64,000 bases of DNA from Doryteuthis pealeii (Eukaryota > Mollusca > Cephalopoda > Myopsida > Loliginidae): assembly GCA_023376005.1 (NCBI GenBank), contig CM042152.1:83581084-83645083 (forward strand), read 5' to 3'. Made by a program: the position numbers and the translations under genes. The notes beneath the pieces are model-generated. The model ran no database searches and had not been told where the DNA came from. It saw nothing but the letters and a program-made list of their open reading frames with translations. Shown here one piece after another: positions 1-12,217 of this stretch (its first letter is position 1; every line of letters starts with the position of its first letter).

Positions 1-81
1 ATTTTCCTTGATTATTGCTGTCAAATTTATTTCACTACAACTCAGAGAAAGTTGGTAAAAAAAAAAATGGTAACTTGACAG

Positions 82-304
82 GATGGACTAAAGTCGGTAA
101 TCAGCCAGACAGTGAGGGAGTCTATCCCCTTTTCATTAGCGCTAGACCAAGGACATTGTTCTTGCATCTGAGGTGGAGCATCACATCTACTATCAGCTCC
201 TCACTTTACCACGCAGATCCAAGCTGTGCTACTCATATGCCGAGGGCCAGTATTGAACCAGGAACCTTGCGATTCCTAGGCAAGTGCTCTACCGACTGAG
301 CTTA
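82..304 (-). mobile_element. SINE-A copy 1 (tRNA-derived)
   Basis: Read on the minus strand, the element starts with a tRNA-like head: an A-box-like TCAGTCGGTAGAGCACTTGC and a B-box-like GGTTCAATACTGG. A body of about 150 bp follows that recurs at 3168-3410, 28243-28476, 50833-51060 and (split) 60184-60630. This is the layout of a tRNA-derived SINE transcribed by RNA polymerase III. Octopus tRNA-related SINEs are described in the literature; I cannot assign this to a named family. Confidence 0.8.
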
Positions 305-935
305 ACCAACCCACTTCCTATGTGGGTGCCCAACCCATTGATGTCTCATTGAAATCTGTGGCAATAATAAAACGAAATGGTTCACTTTTTTCACACAACA
401 AATATTCATTTTATTTTTTTCTATGCATAATATCCTCCCTTGTCAATGCACTTGATCCAACATTTCTTGATTAAAACACAAAGATCAAACGTTACACAGT
501 GAAAATTTCAGATCAACATTCAGTTAAATCCATGTCAGATAATGAACTTTGTACTTCTGTAGCGAATTGTCTTCCCTTGTTGGGATGGAGTTAAAAGTGG
601 AAAAGAGTTATCTTCCCTTGCCGCCAGGGTTTGCCACTAGAGGGAGTACATACCCTGGCTATTTAAACTCAACCCAGGAAAACTCTTTTTCATCTGGCAT
701 ACACAAAAGATGCACTAGACAAGTTCTGTCTGTCCATTAGGGATTTTTTTTTGGGGGGGGGGGGCTTGCCTGCCAACTATAGCTTATACCCAGGTATGTA
801 CACAGCCCCTTTCTACACAGTACTTCATATAAATTGAGGAGGAAAGAAAAATCAAATTTGTTTAATAATTGTTTTTATGGCAGAGAAGTACAATAACAAA
901 ACAAAAATAAAATAGGGCAAGGGTTATTAAAATAA
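305..935. other. No gene seen
   Basis: AT-rich sequence with a short T/G homopolymer run near 747-764. No coding similarity, RNA gene or repeat boundary was recognised. Confidence 0.5.
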
Positions 936-943
936 AATAATTC

Positions 944-1130
944 GGTAATTTCCTATAATTCTAACATAAACAAAGGGGAACCACTCTTGACTGATGAATT
1001 ATTTATTTATTTATTGATCTACTGGAAAAAAGAAAACAGGGTTATGGTTAGTTTAATAGGAAAATAAATAAATAATTTATCAGTCAAGATTGGTTCCCCT
1101 TTGTTTATGTTAGACTTATAGGAAATAACC
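944..1130. mobile_element. hAT-like MITE copy 1 (foldback)
   Basis: A 187 bp inverted repeat with arms of roughly 60 bp starting GGTWATTTCCTATAA. It is flanked by a perfect 8 bp direct repeat AATAATTC (936-943 and 1131-1138). Long TIRs, no coding capacity and an 8 bp target duplication fit a non-autonomous hAT-type element. A second copy lies at 29322-29508. The loop carries a degenerate TTAGGG-like stretch. Confidence 0.85.
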
Positions 1131-1144
1131 AATAATTCTTATTT

Positions 1145-1345
1145 CGAATTTATCATTTGATGAAGCAATGTCAATTATTTTTTTTTACTAGTATTTCTTT
1201 CATCTTATTTCTGTTGATTTTTTATTGCAACCCTCCAACTTTCATTGATTGTCAAATAAGCAATATGAATTTAAAATAAAGATTAAGCCTCTTGCAAGAT
1301 TCAAACTCACAGTCATTTCTTGAGTTATGGAAGTTATCAGTTACA
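1145..1345 (-). mobile_element. SINE-E decayed copy
   Basis: Resembles the better copy at 8371-8708: the body motif TTTCTTTCATCTTATTTCTG, a shared AATAAAGATTAAGC-like stretch and a weak B-box (AGATTCAAACTC on plus). The tRNA-like head is largely eroded. Confidence 0.45.
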
Positions 1346-1599
1346 GTTTAACCGAATATTTCAGGTGGCCTCCACCCTTTGTCAAAGGCTTCTAGTGACT
1401 GACTAAGTATAAGTAAAAAAATTTTTATTTTAATTAAACTCAGTCTACATAAGCCTTTAACTAATGGTTGTGGCCAACCAAAATATTAGGTTAGATAAAG
1501 AAGATTACAAACAAAACAATATTCATCACTTTGAATTTTTTGTTTTTATTTCCTCTTATAGTTTTCCATACTTCTAATATAACCCCAAAGGTTTTCCAA

Positions 1600-1601
1600 C
1601 A

Positions 1602-1681
<80 letters not shown>
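1600..1681. repeat. (TA)n microsatellite
   Basis: About 80 bp of pure TA dinucleotide, followed by a T run and then by a foldback element. Confidence 0.95.
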
Positions 1682-1684
<3 letters not shown>

Positions 1685-1754
1685 TTTTTTTTTAGTGTTG
1701 GAGAATTGAAAATAAAGTGCTCGATTGTGGGTGTAAGAGCTGTATTTATTTATC

Positions 1755-1972
1755 CATTATAGTGTACAATACATTTTAGGTGCAATTGTTACCATTGGTT
1801 TCAAAGCAGCGTGTTAGCCACTTTTCATCAAGACAACATGCCTGTTATGAAATGCATGGATTCCCTGTATTTCATAACAGGTGCGTTGTCTTGATGAAAA
1901 GTGGCTAATACGCTGCTTTGAAACCAATGGTAACAATTACACCTTAAATGTATTGTACACTATAATGTAGAG
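1755..1972. repeat. Near-perfect 218 bp foldback
   Basis: Two arms of about 95-100 bp are almost exact reverse complements, separated by a loop of about 15 bp near 1860. One outer arm (ending TGTATTGTACACTATAAT) recurs alone at 44188-44228, again next to a TA microsatellite, so this is a dispersed family and not a one-off hairpin. Confidence 0.85.
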
Positions 1973-2113
1973 AATTTATAAAAATTAACTTTTTTTTTCT
2001 GGAATCATACAAAGCATGAAATAAATATATTAAAAAAGTATTAAAAATTCAAACAGATTAACAGCAATATATATATATATCCATCCTGTTAATCTCCGTT
2101 TGTTTTAATTTTC

Positions 2114-2205
2114 AAATACTATTACATTGGTAAAGTAGTTTGAGAGTTTATATATATATATATATATATAAATTCTCAAACTACTTTACCAATGTAATAG
2201 TATTT
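2114..2205. repeat. 32 bp perfect hairpin with TA loop
   Basis: Arms 2114-2145 and 2174-2205 are exact reverse complements; the loop is a (TA)n tract. No ORF inside. Confidence 0.9.
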
Positions 2206-2407
2206 TTATAGTGAATTCTTTGCTTTGGCTTTTCCTTTCCACCAGATTCAAATTTAACTTCAATTTGAAACTTGAAATGATGATCCCTATTATTTTGTAA
2301 TGTTTTCAATTTTATCTCGAATCATTCTATAATGTTCGATTTTGTTTTATTCTCCTCTTTTATCTTTCTGATCTTTAATCTACAATAACACTGGCCTGCA
2401 ATCTTTT

Positions 2408-3035
2408 CAAGGTTGAATATATAATAACTAATTTTAAGGCAGTTTTAAAAATTTTTTAGTTTAATGCTAAATCCAAAAATCATACTCATTTTTTTCTAAT
2501 CAGATCAAATTTTTAAGATAAAAACTCTTTCTTGAAATGAGTATAGAACAGTATTATACCTATTTATTTGTGACAAGTAGAATCCACAGACTTTTGAATA
2601 AGTGTTATTATTATGTACAACTTATTCAAGCACATCTTAAAAACCAGACCTGTCTAAACACAATCAATGGTATTTTTTAATTCCGCATAAACTCATACTC
2701 ATTTTTTCTAATCAGATCAAATTTTTTTATTTGATCTTTTGTTTTCAATGTTGAATATATAATAACTAATTTTAAATCATTTTTTTTTTTTTTGTTACAC
2801 TGAATCCAAAAATCATATTCATTTTTTTCTAATCAGATCAAATTTTTAAGATAAAAACTCTTACTTGAAATGTATAGAACAGTATTATACCTATTTATTT
2901 GTGACAAGTAGAGTCCACAGACTTTTGAATAAGTGTTATTATTATGTACAACTTGTTGTGAAATATTCAAGCATATCTTAAAAACCAGACCTGACAAAAC
3001 ACAATGAATGGTATTTTTGAATTCAGCATAAAGTT
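2408..3035. repeat. Tandem duplication, about 340 bp period
   Basis: 2408-2686 and 2748-3035 align over their length with scattered substitutions and small indels. Both contain GTTGAATATATAATAACTAA, TTCTAATCAGATCAAA and a stretch ending AAAACCAGACCTG. No coding signal. Confidence 0.8.
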
Positions 3036-3167
3036 TAAATGCCACCCAGTGTAATTGATCTTTTAATTTTGTTTTGGTTTTTGTTCTTTTTTTTATATTA
3101 ATTGTATGATCACTGTATGATGCTTTTTTTTATGTTGAATAAATTTGTAGGAACTAATAAGTAAAGA

Positions 3168-3410
3168 CATTGCGGTGGCCTAAGGTCGGTATCAGCCAGA
3201 CAGCGAGGGAGTCTATCCCTTTTTCACTAGCGCTAGACCAAGGAGATTGTTTTTGCATCTGAGATGGAGCGCCACACCTACCATCAGCTCCATACGTTAC
3301 CGCACAGATCCCTGTGCTACTCATATGCTGAGTTGGCGAGGGCCGGTATCAAATTAGGAACCTCGTAGTTTCTAGCTGAACGCTCTACCGACTGAGCTAA
3401 CCCGGTCCTT
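3168..3410 (-). mobile_element. SINE-A copy 2
   Basis: Same tRNA-derived SINE as 82-304. The head at the right end has TTAGCTCAGTCGGTAGAGC on the minus strand; the body is collinear with the other copies. Confidence 0.8.
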
Positions 3411-3437
3411 AAATTTCATTATTATAATAATTATTTA

Positions 3438-3859
3438 TACTTTTTGAAAGATATTGCCTGAGAGAGTGGGAGTTAAAAATTCAATGTTAGAGGGTTTGTA
3501 TCACAAGTAAGTAAAATCAAATTTATAAAAGGAGTAAAAAAAACAAAAAACAATTTGAAATGGAAACTTAGTCCTGTCCCCTTCAAATAAAATGTTGCAT
3601 GCATCTATTAATTGTTAATTAAATAATTAATTTGAATATTTTACACATAGATTTTACACAAAATCGTATTTATTTATTTGTAAACTTTTTAATTAACTTC
3701 TTGTTACTGAAAAAAAAATGGGTGAGAGTAAAAATAATTTCTTAAACTGATTACCAGATTGTTCTTTATTCTATGTATTGATGATTTTTTGGTATTGTGA
3801 TGTAAGCAGTGATGTAGTTTTGGTTACAGACAAATGGAGACTGAATCTCTATTATAATG
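3438..3859 (-). mobile_element. Helitron-like element, decayed copy
   Basis: Shares the internal motifs ATATTGCCTGAGAG and AAGCAGTGATGTAGTTTTGG with the better preserved copies at 9594-10091 and 12528-12923. The 3' CTAG end is missing and the 5' end is diverged. Confidence 0.55.
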
Positions 3860-3869
3860 TATATGAATG

Positions 3870-4934
3870 TCAGAGAATTATTGAATGGTTAATATTTAGT
3901 TGTGCAAATTCTTAAATTATATTTCATGGATCTACTTCTTTAAAGTCCTTTGATTGTTTTTCTCTAGGTGTACTGCTCCACTTTCCAATATGGCTGCTAG
4001 CATTTTATAAAAGCCAGCACCACCTGGTGGCACCAAGGGTTCCATTTTTGTTTACAGGTAAATGCAAACCATAAAGGTAGCTAATATGAAAAAAAATTAA
4101 ACAACTAAAAAAAAAAAAAAAAAAAAAAAAAAGAAAAGTTCAGTACAATTGTTTGGTCCCATCAGTATATTTGTTACCATTTATTAATTTTTTTTTGTTG
4201 CCCATTTTTTGGTTTGCATTACTGGGAGAAAAAGAATAAGAAAAGAGTCTGAAGAAGGCCATAGAATGAACTGGCTGAAATATGAAATGTTAGGGTAACA
4301 ATAAAAGCAACAATAACAATGAAATGAATAGTCTAAAGAATTCTTTGGGAAAAATAAAATTTGTAAGTTACATTCATTCTTTATCTTTCAAAAAGTCTTT
4401 GGTCCCAAATATGATTTTTTTTTTTGGGGGGGGGGGTTGTTAATGAAGAGGGCAGGGGAATCATTGCAACATGCTTAAAGCAGATGATTAAAGTTTCTGA
4501 AAAGAATAAACATTTACATGATATTCCCAGCAAACAAAAAAGTTACCAGCAAAAAACAATGGAACTGATATAATTCTTTTTTGTCTTTTTTTGCTGTTGG
4601 TTACTTCAATATAGTAAATGTAGAAATGTCTTAAGATGGAGATAAAAACTATAAAGCTACTTTATTTGGTAAGTAATTCAGATTTTTTTTTTTTTTTTTT
4701 TAGAATTCTGATAAAATCATAATGGTGGACGCTTTAAAAAGAGAAATTTAAAAAGTAAGCATCATTATTCAGGTTACATTTGAGTAAAAAAATAACAAAC
4801 ATACCTTTTTATTTGGGAAAGATGAAAAAATATATAAATATACGTATATTAATTTGTTTTTTTTTTTTTCACAGATTTTTTTTTTTCTTCTTAGAATAAT
4901 CTTAAATTGAAAAGCAACAATGCATAATTCAGGG

Positions 4935-4965
<31 letters not shown>

Positions 4966-6020
4966 ATTTTTTTCCTCTCCAGTTTCAGGAAAAAATGACT
5001 TTAAAAAAAAAAAAAAAAAAAATCTAAAGATGCTGTCAAAGTTGCATACATAACATAACTCATAGTGAGACTATTTTATCTGGATAACTGAACTTTTTTG
5101 TGCTCTTGATCATTAACGTTGTTTCAGCTAATCCAATTTTCTGCATATATCACAAGCAAAAAGTAAACAAAAAAAATTAAATTAATTAAATTAAAAAAAT
5201 CTTATTTCTATAAAAAGTGGTGAAAAAATTTTTTTTTAGAAAACTTATTTAAAAAAAAAAAAAAAAAAAAAAATGTTTCATTTCTCAAATTGATGTGGTT
5301 ATGAAAATTGATGAAAAATTAAAAGTTCATCTCACAATTTCAAATAATATTTTATCCCTTCAAAATCAATTATTAAATAAACATAAACATGCTATATATT
5401 TCTATAAATAGTGGTTAAAAAATGATTTCTATAAAATGTAAAAAATAAAATGGTAGACTACATGAAATCCCTCCCCCCCAAAAAAATCTTATTCCCCCCC
5501 CCCCACAATCATCCCAATGTATCCCAGGTACACAGATCCAACCCTATGACTCTTCAAGTAACCAGGTGATTCCAAACTATTTTATATATGATAAATAATT
5601 ATGTCCCTTAGAGAATTGGCATATCTATAAGGGCCCTTTGCAGGGTGTCATATGATAGTCCTGGAAACAAGTTCTCAATCCCTTTTCCACCTCTGTTCTT
5701 TGAACAGTAACGATATTGACCCTTGCCAAGGAATGATAAAAACCACATGTCCATCTCACCTACACTTATCAGGTAAGCCTTTTGCTATTTTGTAGCCCTT
5801 CCATACAGGGTCAGCGCTGGGGTTTCATGCCCCCACCACCACCACTCTACTACATTTCAGTTTTCATAAAGTAGTATTCATGTAAAATATGAAATTTTGC
5901 CATCATTCAGACTCCAGTAAGAAAAAAAAAAAAAAAAAGACATGTTAGAACTTGTGTTAAAAACTTAAAATAATCCTTCGGAGACAAATTATGGCTTCAA
6001 GTAATTAGTTTTAGTAAACC
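3870..6020. other. AT-rich intergenic sequence, no gene
   Basis: Dominated by A and T homopolymers (for example 4108-4131, 4939-4963, 5250-5272) and short C/G runs. No protein similarity, RNA gene or element boundary is recognised. Confidence 0.5.
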
Positions 6021-6024
6021 CACC

Positions 6025-6300
6025 TGTCGTGGTGGGGGGGTCCAGTGGCTTTGGCCTTGGATCTTTACAAGTTAATAGCATCGATCCCAGGGGGCTATCC
6101 CCCCAGGCAATACCTGCCCCCTTGATTTAAAGGGGCAGGGCTGGGTTTATTGCCCAGCGCCTGAGGCGCACCCTTGAGGAGGAATGCAGATGGGATCGAC
6201 GCAATTTTTCACCCACCACCCATGAGCTTCGGTTTGTGGGTGGTCCCACGTTAATAGGGCCTTGTGTCTAACCCGTACAAGTGGGGTACGAGGTAAATAA
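6025..6300 (-). repeat. GC-rich dispersed repeat, copy 1
   Basis: Locally GC-rich block shared with 31440-31600 and 62610-62780. Common words are GGGATCGACGC, ACACAAGGCC and CAAGCCGAAGCTCAT-like. Inside, two GGGGCAGG/CCTGCCCC-type inverted segments could form hairpins. The class is not identified. Confidence 0.6.
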
Positions 6301-6383
6301 AAAGTAATTAGTTTTAGTTTCATGTATTTCTATCTAATCCAAATAATTTCCAAACAACTCTATTTGACGCATAGAGTGGACCT

Positions 6384-6480
6384 GGGAATAATGGCAATGT
6401 GTGTGGGGGTGGGGTGACGCCACACTCCAGAGTTCCCAAGAGAGCCTCATAATTGGATGTAGTTTAGTGTCATACATAGG
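6384..6480 (-). mobile_element. R1 retroelement fragment, diverged
   Basis: Matches the middle of the R1 family (GTGGACCTGGGA, then CACACTCCAGAG) but lacks the terminal hairpin. Confidence 0.45.
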
Positions 6481-6644
6481 ACCCCCCTTTTCCGGGTAGG
6501 GGGGATAGTCTGTGTATTCCAAGCTCTGCACACACGGATGAAAGGATTAATGAAGAGAGAGAGAGAACAAAATTATATATGCATCACATTTTTACATCCC
6601 CAAATATTCAACTTACCCTGTTCAAATACATAAAAGGTTCAGAT

Positions 6645-6755
6645 CCAACTATTATCCCCTCCCCCAGCTATGGGTAAATAGTAGGGCAGACTGTGTTCTT
6701 TAACATTGGTATGGTAACCAGTCTAGGAGAAAGAAAACTCTGAATTCAAACCAGT
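6645..6755 (+). mobile_element. SINE-B fragment (3' body)
   Basis: Contains the SINE-B body words CAGCTATGGGTAAATAG and GGTAACCAGTCTAGGAG in forward orientation; the tRNA-like head is absent. Confidence 0.65.
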
Positions 6756-7038
6756 TATAGACGTGGAAAGGGATAGGATCCACCAGGCTATTCATGCCGA
6801 AGACAAGCTACACAAGAGTAGTGTCTCCACGGTCAAAGCAGATGATGGAACCAGTGACTGATAATCCACAGACTATATTCTGCACACAGGCATTGGAAGA
6901 AGAGAAAGAAAAATATATCTATCCACCAATAAAAATAAAAGGTATTCAAAATTATCATTTTTAATAATCATTAGTAAATAATATCAATGTAAACTTCTGT
7001 GCCAGATAAAAAAAAATTTAAGTTCTTTGTGTGTGTGT

Positions 7039-7187
7039 GTGGTTGAGAATAGAGGAAAATGTGGATATAACAACACAAAACAGCTAATAAAGTTTTGAGA
7101 AAGCTTCAGCCAATAATGAGGCAAAGTATCAATTGAATTTAGCTGTTTTGTGTTGTTATATCTACATTTTCCTCTATTCTCAACCAC
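7039..7187. repeat. Foldback with 47 bp arms
   Basis: Arms 7039-7085 and 7141-7187 are near-perfect reverse complements around a 55 bp loop. The two apparent ORFs here are mirror images of the same hairpin and are not genes. Confidence 0.85.
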
Positions 7188-8104
7188 ATTTTGTCGGACT
7201 TATTCAAATCCTTCACTCCTTCTCTCTCTCTCTTATATATATATATATATATATATATGTTATAATTATAAGATATTTCCTAGTAATTTTCTTTTCTGCA
7301 GGGTATAGTCTGTGTATTTCAAGTTCCGCACACAGGGGTGATTAATGGAGAGAGGGGTAAAAAAAAAAAAAAGAAAGAAAAGAAAGAAAAAGAAAGAAAA
7401 AGAAAAAAAAAAAAAAAAAAAAGAAAAAGAAAGAATTTTACATGCTTCACATATTTATATCCCCAAATATTCAATTTACCCTGTTCTGACATGCACACAT
7501 AAACGTATTTCGATAGAGCAATGACTAGAAATGCAGGAAAATTACCATTTATTTTCTTTTGGCAGCAAAATTGGTTTAATTCCTTTAGGATTCCTTCTTT
7601 CCATTTGTTTTGGGTTTTTTTAAATATAAAATTTTAAAAATATTTCGAGTTATTTGATTGGTTGATAGTGTTTTATTCTAATATAGATAATTTGGTATAA
7701 GTTTAGAAAAAAAAGAAAAAGAAGGCAAACATCTTTTGTTAACATATCTAACCCTTTACCTACCAGATACATGTGTGTGTCAAATGCACCCCCCTCCCCA
7801 ACCAGAACTGAAAACCATCACACTGCATCCTTTGTATACCAGAACCTATTTCAAATTATGATACAATTTTAGTTTCATTGAATGTACAACTGACAGGACT
7901 GGTGCTAGGGTTTCATGCCTTCGATCTACAATGCAAGATCCCCCCACCCATTCTATAAGATTTCATCCTTAAGAAAAGAGAAAAAAAAGCCCCAAAAGTT
8001 TGCCAAATTTAAAATATCTTTAAAATGTGTTAGAGCCAATTCTTTTTTTTTTTTTTTTAATAGAAAAAGACAAATCTATATACATCCACAATATTTAATC
8101 ATGG

Positions 8105-8136
<32 letters not shown>

Positions 8137-8209
8137 ATCAGAGTTCAGGGAATAAGAATAAATTACCCCAGATTAAAATTGTTCTTTATAATTTCATCTT
8201 AAATTTCAT

Positions 8210-8262
<53 letters not shown>

Positions 8263-8370
8263 AGGTTTCTAAATTTCATAGTTATTTTCTTGTGCCTGCA
8301 TATATTTACCCAACCCCTCCCCCATAGGCAGGATGAGACACAAAGTCAAGGTTTCAGTTTATGTCACTCA

Positions 8371-8708
8371 AATAAGCCATACAGCTATATTCCTTATTTT
8401 TCCAATTACTAGTATACCACATTGTTATTCATTTATTTACATTAGTAGTTTTAAATGTAATAGTCAACAAATTCCATAGATGAAAACATTGTTAATGTTA
8501 TCAATTTTTGACTAGAATTTCTTTCATCTGATTTCAGTTGTTTTTGTTTTTTTTGGTTTTTTTTATCGGAACTCTTCAGTGATTTTCACATTTATTTTAT
8601 AAGCAGTTTGGGTTAGAAATAAAGAATATCTTTTCAGCAAGATTTGAACTTACATCTTGTATCCCTGAGAGCCTGTCTTACTGTGACAGTGCCTTACCAA
8701 TTAGGCTA
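8371..8708 (-). mobile_element. SINE-E (tRNA-derived)
   Basis: On the minus strand the right end reads as a tRNA-like head: TAGCCTAATTGGTAAGGC as A-box and AGTTCAAATCTTGC as B-box. The body ends in a segment with CAACTGAAATCAGATGAAAG. The body is partly repeated directly at 8737-8910. Smaller pieces lie at 1145-1345 and 11640-11700. Confidence 0.6.
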
Positions 8709-8948
8709 CAAAAAGCCAACCAGTACATGTTGTTCAAATAAGCCATATTGCTATATTCCTTATTTTTTCCAACCTCCACGACACTCGGTAGTTTTGTTTA
8801 TTTACTAGTTGTATTAGACGTAATAACCTATGAATTTCTTAGACAAGATTATTATCAATTTTAAAGGAGGAGTCCTTCTTTCATCTTATTTCTGTTGCTT
8901 TTTATCACAATTCTTATTTTTACATTTTAATAGGATTGGAAATGAATG

Positions 8949-9478
8949 AGAGCTATTCGCAGAATTCCGTGCCAGCCTCCTGCCTTAAAAAACGCTAGGC
9001 GTGATAGCTGAAAAACATAAATGTGATATTTTACTCCCTCCAGTCTTTTTTATTTATTTGTAATTGATTGTGGGAAATAAATATATTAAAATAAAATAAA
9101 AATACCAAAAAAAAAAAATGTTTTGATTTTTTTATTTGTAATTGATTGTCGGGGAAAAAAAAAAAAAAAAAAAAAAATACCGAAAAAACAAAGATATTTT
9201 TTTAGTGAATCAAAGGCGTTTTTATTGACGAATTATTTTTTTTTTTAGCGGTTCGAAGGCGTTAAAAGTAAGCCATATTTTTATCGACAAGTAAATGTAA
9301 ATATTTAGCCCCCTCCCCCTCTCTAAAATATTTTAAAGAAGGGGAGTGTTAAAATATTTACATTTACTTGTTGAAAAAAGACTGGAGCGAGTAAAATATT
9401 GCATCTACGTTTTTTCAGCTACCACCAGCTAGCGTTTTTTAAGGTAGGAGGCCAAGACGGAATTTTGTGAATAGCACC
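8949..9478. mobile_element. 530 bp hAT-like foldback element
   Basis: Left and right thirds are inverted copies, with outer arms containing CTTAAAAAACGCTAG-type sequence and a second nested inverted repeat around 9287-9370. Direct repeats AATGAATG(A) at 8941-8949 and 9479-9487 flank it, giving an 8-9 bp target duplication. No transposase ORF. Confidence 0.8.
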
Positions 9479-9593
9479 AATGAATGAAGATTCCTTTACT
9501 CACCCTAAATTCAAATGGTTGACCCAAGATCAGACCAATTGAAATTTATTGGTGTCAGCTCAAAGAGATACAACTGAAAATATACATTATAAA

Positions 9594-10091
9594 CTAGCAA
9601 AAAACACCCTCCAGGCAGTGTAAAAATAAATTTTTGAAAGATATTGCCTGAGGGAGAATAATTAAATAAATAAAATAAAACGTTTAATATCTAAAAAAAA
9701 ATTAACTACTTACTTAAAAAGCATCATATTCACTCCACTGAGATATTTGTTTTGTTTTACAACAGTAAGGACCTCAAAAACATTTCTAAAAATTTCTGAT
9801 TTAGTTATTCATACTCTTAACTTTCTAGAAAAATTAATATTTTGTTCGGATTTCATAAAACTGGGGGGGGGGGGATGGCCTAGTAAAAAAAATATTTCCC
9901 CTAGTATATTTGAGGAAAATAATATTTTCAACATAAATTCATCTAAAAGGTGAATAGTTATTGAAACTTTCATGAAAATTTGACTCCTAATTGATTTTTC
10001 ATAAAAAATTTTTTAAAAAATTACTGTGACGTAAGTTGTGACGTAATTTTGGTTACAGACAGAAAGACACCAAATCTCCATTATTAATAGA
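9594..10091 (-). mobile_element. Helitron-like element copy 2
   Basis: On the minus strand the element begins TCTATTAATAATGGAGATT directly after A. It ends in CTAG directly before T, with a GCCTGGAGGGTG hairpin-like motif just upstream. TC...CTAG ends inserted between A and T, a short hairpin near the 3' end and no TSD are hallmarks of non-autonomous Helitrons. 498 bp. Confidence 0.75.
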
Positions 10092-10412
10092 TATGGCTCC
10101 AATCAAAAATGGACAATTTCCTCATTAACTGCAAATCTTTGAATATATTTTTTTTTTTAAATATTTAAATCTCTTTCCATTGAGTATTATTTCTTACCTC
10201 TTATTACAAATCCAACTTAAAAAAAAAAACAGTGAGAGAAAGATATTTTAAAAAATCAATGAGTCCATAGTTAACCCTTTTGCAGGCAAAAGTGACATTC
10301 TTGTCATTTTAGGAGGTAGCTCAATGTAAGGCATTTTCCTATTAGCTTTTTATTGACCAATTCAATGCTAATCTATAGAAACATCACTATGCTGTAAGAT
10401 TGTGTAACGGTT

Positions 10413-10640
10413 TGGTTTCTTTGTTTAATGGCATATCAACCTTTGTGGGTTATCTAATGCCAAAGTTATCCTTGTAGAAGAACAATAGTGGTACTGTTTA
10501 ACTGGGGGTGTGAGAGGGGTTCATACCTTTCCCAAGAGTATTAGTCCAAGAGTGAATGTAATAGCATGCGTGAAGTTCAAATTCACTTACTATGATGCCA
10601 GAGTCCAGCAGATTAGACATTGTGCCATGGGGTCTTTTGA
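10413..10640 (-). mobile_element. SINE-C (tRNA head with LINE-type 3' hairpin)
   Basis: On the minus strand a tRNA-like head (B-box-like GTGAATTTGAACTTC near 10580) leads to a body. It ends in the hairpin GGCATTAGATAACCC...GGTTGATATGCC and a CAAA-rich tail. The same hairpin ends the LINE at 38893-39915 and the R1 family. A second copy lies at 25121-25590. Confidence 0.7.
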
Positions 10641-11194
10641 TAAGACTAATTGCGATCTGTTGAAATAATTCCAGTCAGTCATGTGTTAATCAAAAGTTAG
10701 CCTTTACTCTTATAAGAGTAAGTTAGTTGGGTTTTACAGCATGCAGAGATGCTGGTAGGTACGAGTTCTGCGTCCCTGATGCACAAAAATCTATATGTCC
10801 CAGTGTTTTACTTCCCTTACCATTACAAGCTAACTAAGTACATTTCAATAGTTTCTTAGAAATGAATTACACAGGATAGGTTACAAGGTAGGAGTTAGAT
10901 GGCTTTAGTTGTTTCCCCAGATCATAAATAAAAACCCTCTGACCACCCGTCTAGCCTAAGTAAGGGCCTAAGTGGAGTCTTGCTTTTTATAAGAGCAAAT
11001 ATTTAACACAAAATCATAGGATTGTTAAACTCTCCCTCACTTAATTTTTCCCCCCATTTTTTTTTTTTTAAAAACTTTTTATCACAAATCTTGGATCATT
11101 ATTCTACAGCTGTTAAACGTGCATAGAAAAATAAAATATAAACTTTTGTTAAGATTTAAAAACACAAGGAAATATCCGTTAAAATAAAGACTTG

Positions 11195-11420
11195 TGGCGT
11201 TACTTTCGTATTTTTCCTGGAGAGTTGTCTGCCCGTTTAGTTTGCTGGTTCCCGCTAGGGGCCGTTTATTATTTAAGCGGCTGGTTTGAACGTCTCTTCC
11301 TCTCTTTTCCGGTTGCTTGACCCACGAGGCACCACTATGGGTTAGACTCTGGTCTACCCCCTCTTGTTGGGGCTTGGCCCCCCTTACATTACTGTAAGTG
11401 ATTTATACAGCATGGACCAT
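11195..11420 (+). mobile_element. LTR-1 family fragment (5' part)
   Basis: Shares GTTGTCTGCCC, the TATA-like TATTTAAGC, GGGTTAGAC and the GGGGCTTGGCCCCCC palindrome with copies at 15133-15582 (minus), 35925-36300 (minus), 41150-41240 (plus) and 58955-59345 (minus). LTR identity rests on the 15133-15582 copy. The far end is not delimited here. Confidence 0.6.
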
Positions 11421-11927
11421 TCTTAGTCTCATGTCTGTACTTTTATGTTTTTCCCTTCTACTTTTGTATGTATGTTTATGTACACCTTATACTTTATGTA
11501 CCTGTTTATCCATGTGCTGTACCATATTAAATGTTTTGTCTGTCAACCTTTGTATCTTCAAGCCATTATCACTTTAATCCTTACAGGCTTATTTGTTTAG
11601 TTCTGATTCTTACTATTATTATTTAACTATTATAGAATAACCATCTGAAAAATGTGATAAAAAGCAACAGAAATAAGATGAAAGAAATACAAAAATTAAT
11701 AATAAGGGAATTCAGATGAGACTATTATATCTATTACCACTCGGTGTAAACAAGCAACATAAAATTAGATGAAAGAGAAACTAATCAGTAATTAATATAT
11801 TCACAGAATTTTACATCTAATTATTTTAATATATTAACTTTGGTATATTTTAGTTCCAATGCATTACATGATAAATATACTGAATTATAAATACATGAAA
11901 CTAAATGAAAGAAAATTTTTTTTTAAA

Positions 11928-11929
<2 letters not shown>

Positions 11930-11958
<29 letters not shown>

Positions 11959-12064
11959 TACAAAAAAATTTTAATAAAAAAAAAACAAAAAAAAAAACAA
12001 CAGAACAGAACACCCACCAAAATATAAAAAAAAAAATAAAAAAAAAAAAATAAAAAAAAAAAAA
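11930..12064. repeat. A-rich low-complexity tract
   Basis: Long A runs with scattered C, G and T; the lysine-rich ORF here is an artefact of poly-A. Confidence 0.9.
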
Positions 12065-12217
12065 TTTACAAAAAGTCTGTAGCTAGGAAACATGTGCAAT
12101 ACAAAAAAAAAAAAAAGAAAATTCTTGTATTAACACAATAGTTGTTATCATCCCATTTATGGGACATTTAGAAAAATTGCTATCCAGGGTGTTTAAGAAA
12201 AACTGATATCATCTGAC

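Noticed and set aside
6984..7345. Overlapping ORFs on both strands
   Set aside because: Mirror images of one 47 bp-arm foldback plus microsatellite sequence.
7915..8327. Cys/Val and Ile/Tyr-rich ORFs
   Set aside because: Translations of GT and TA microsatellites.
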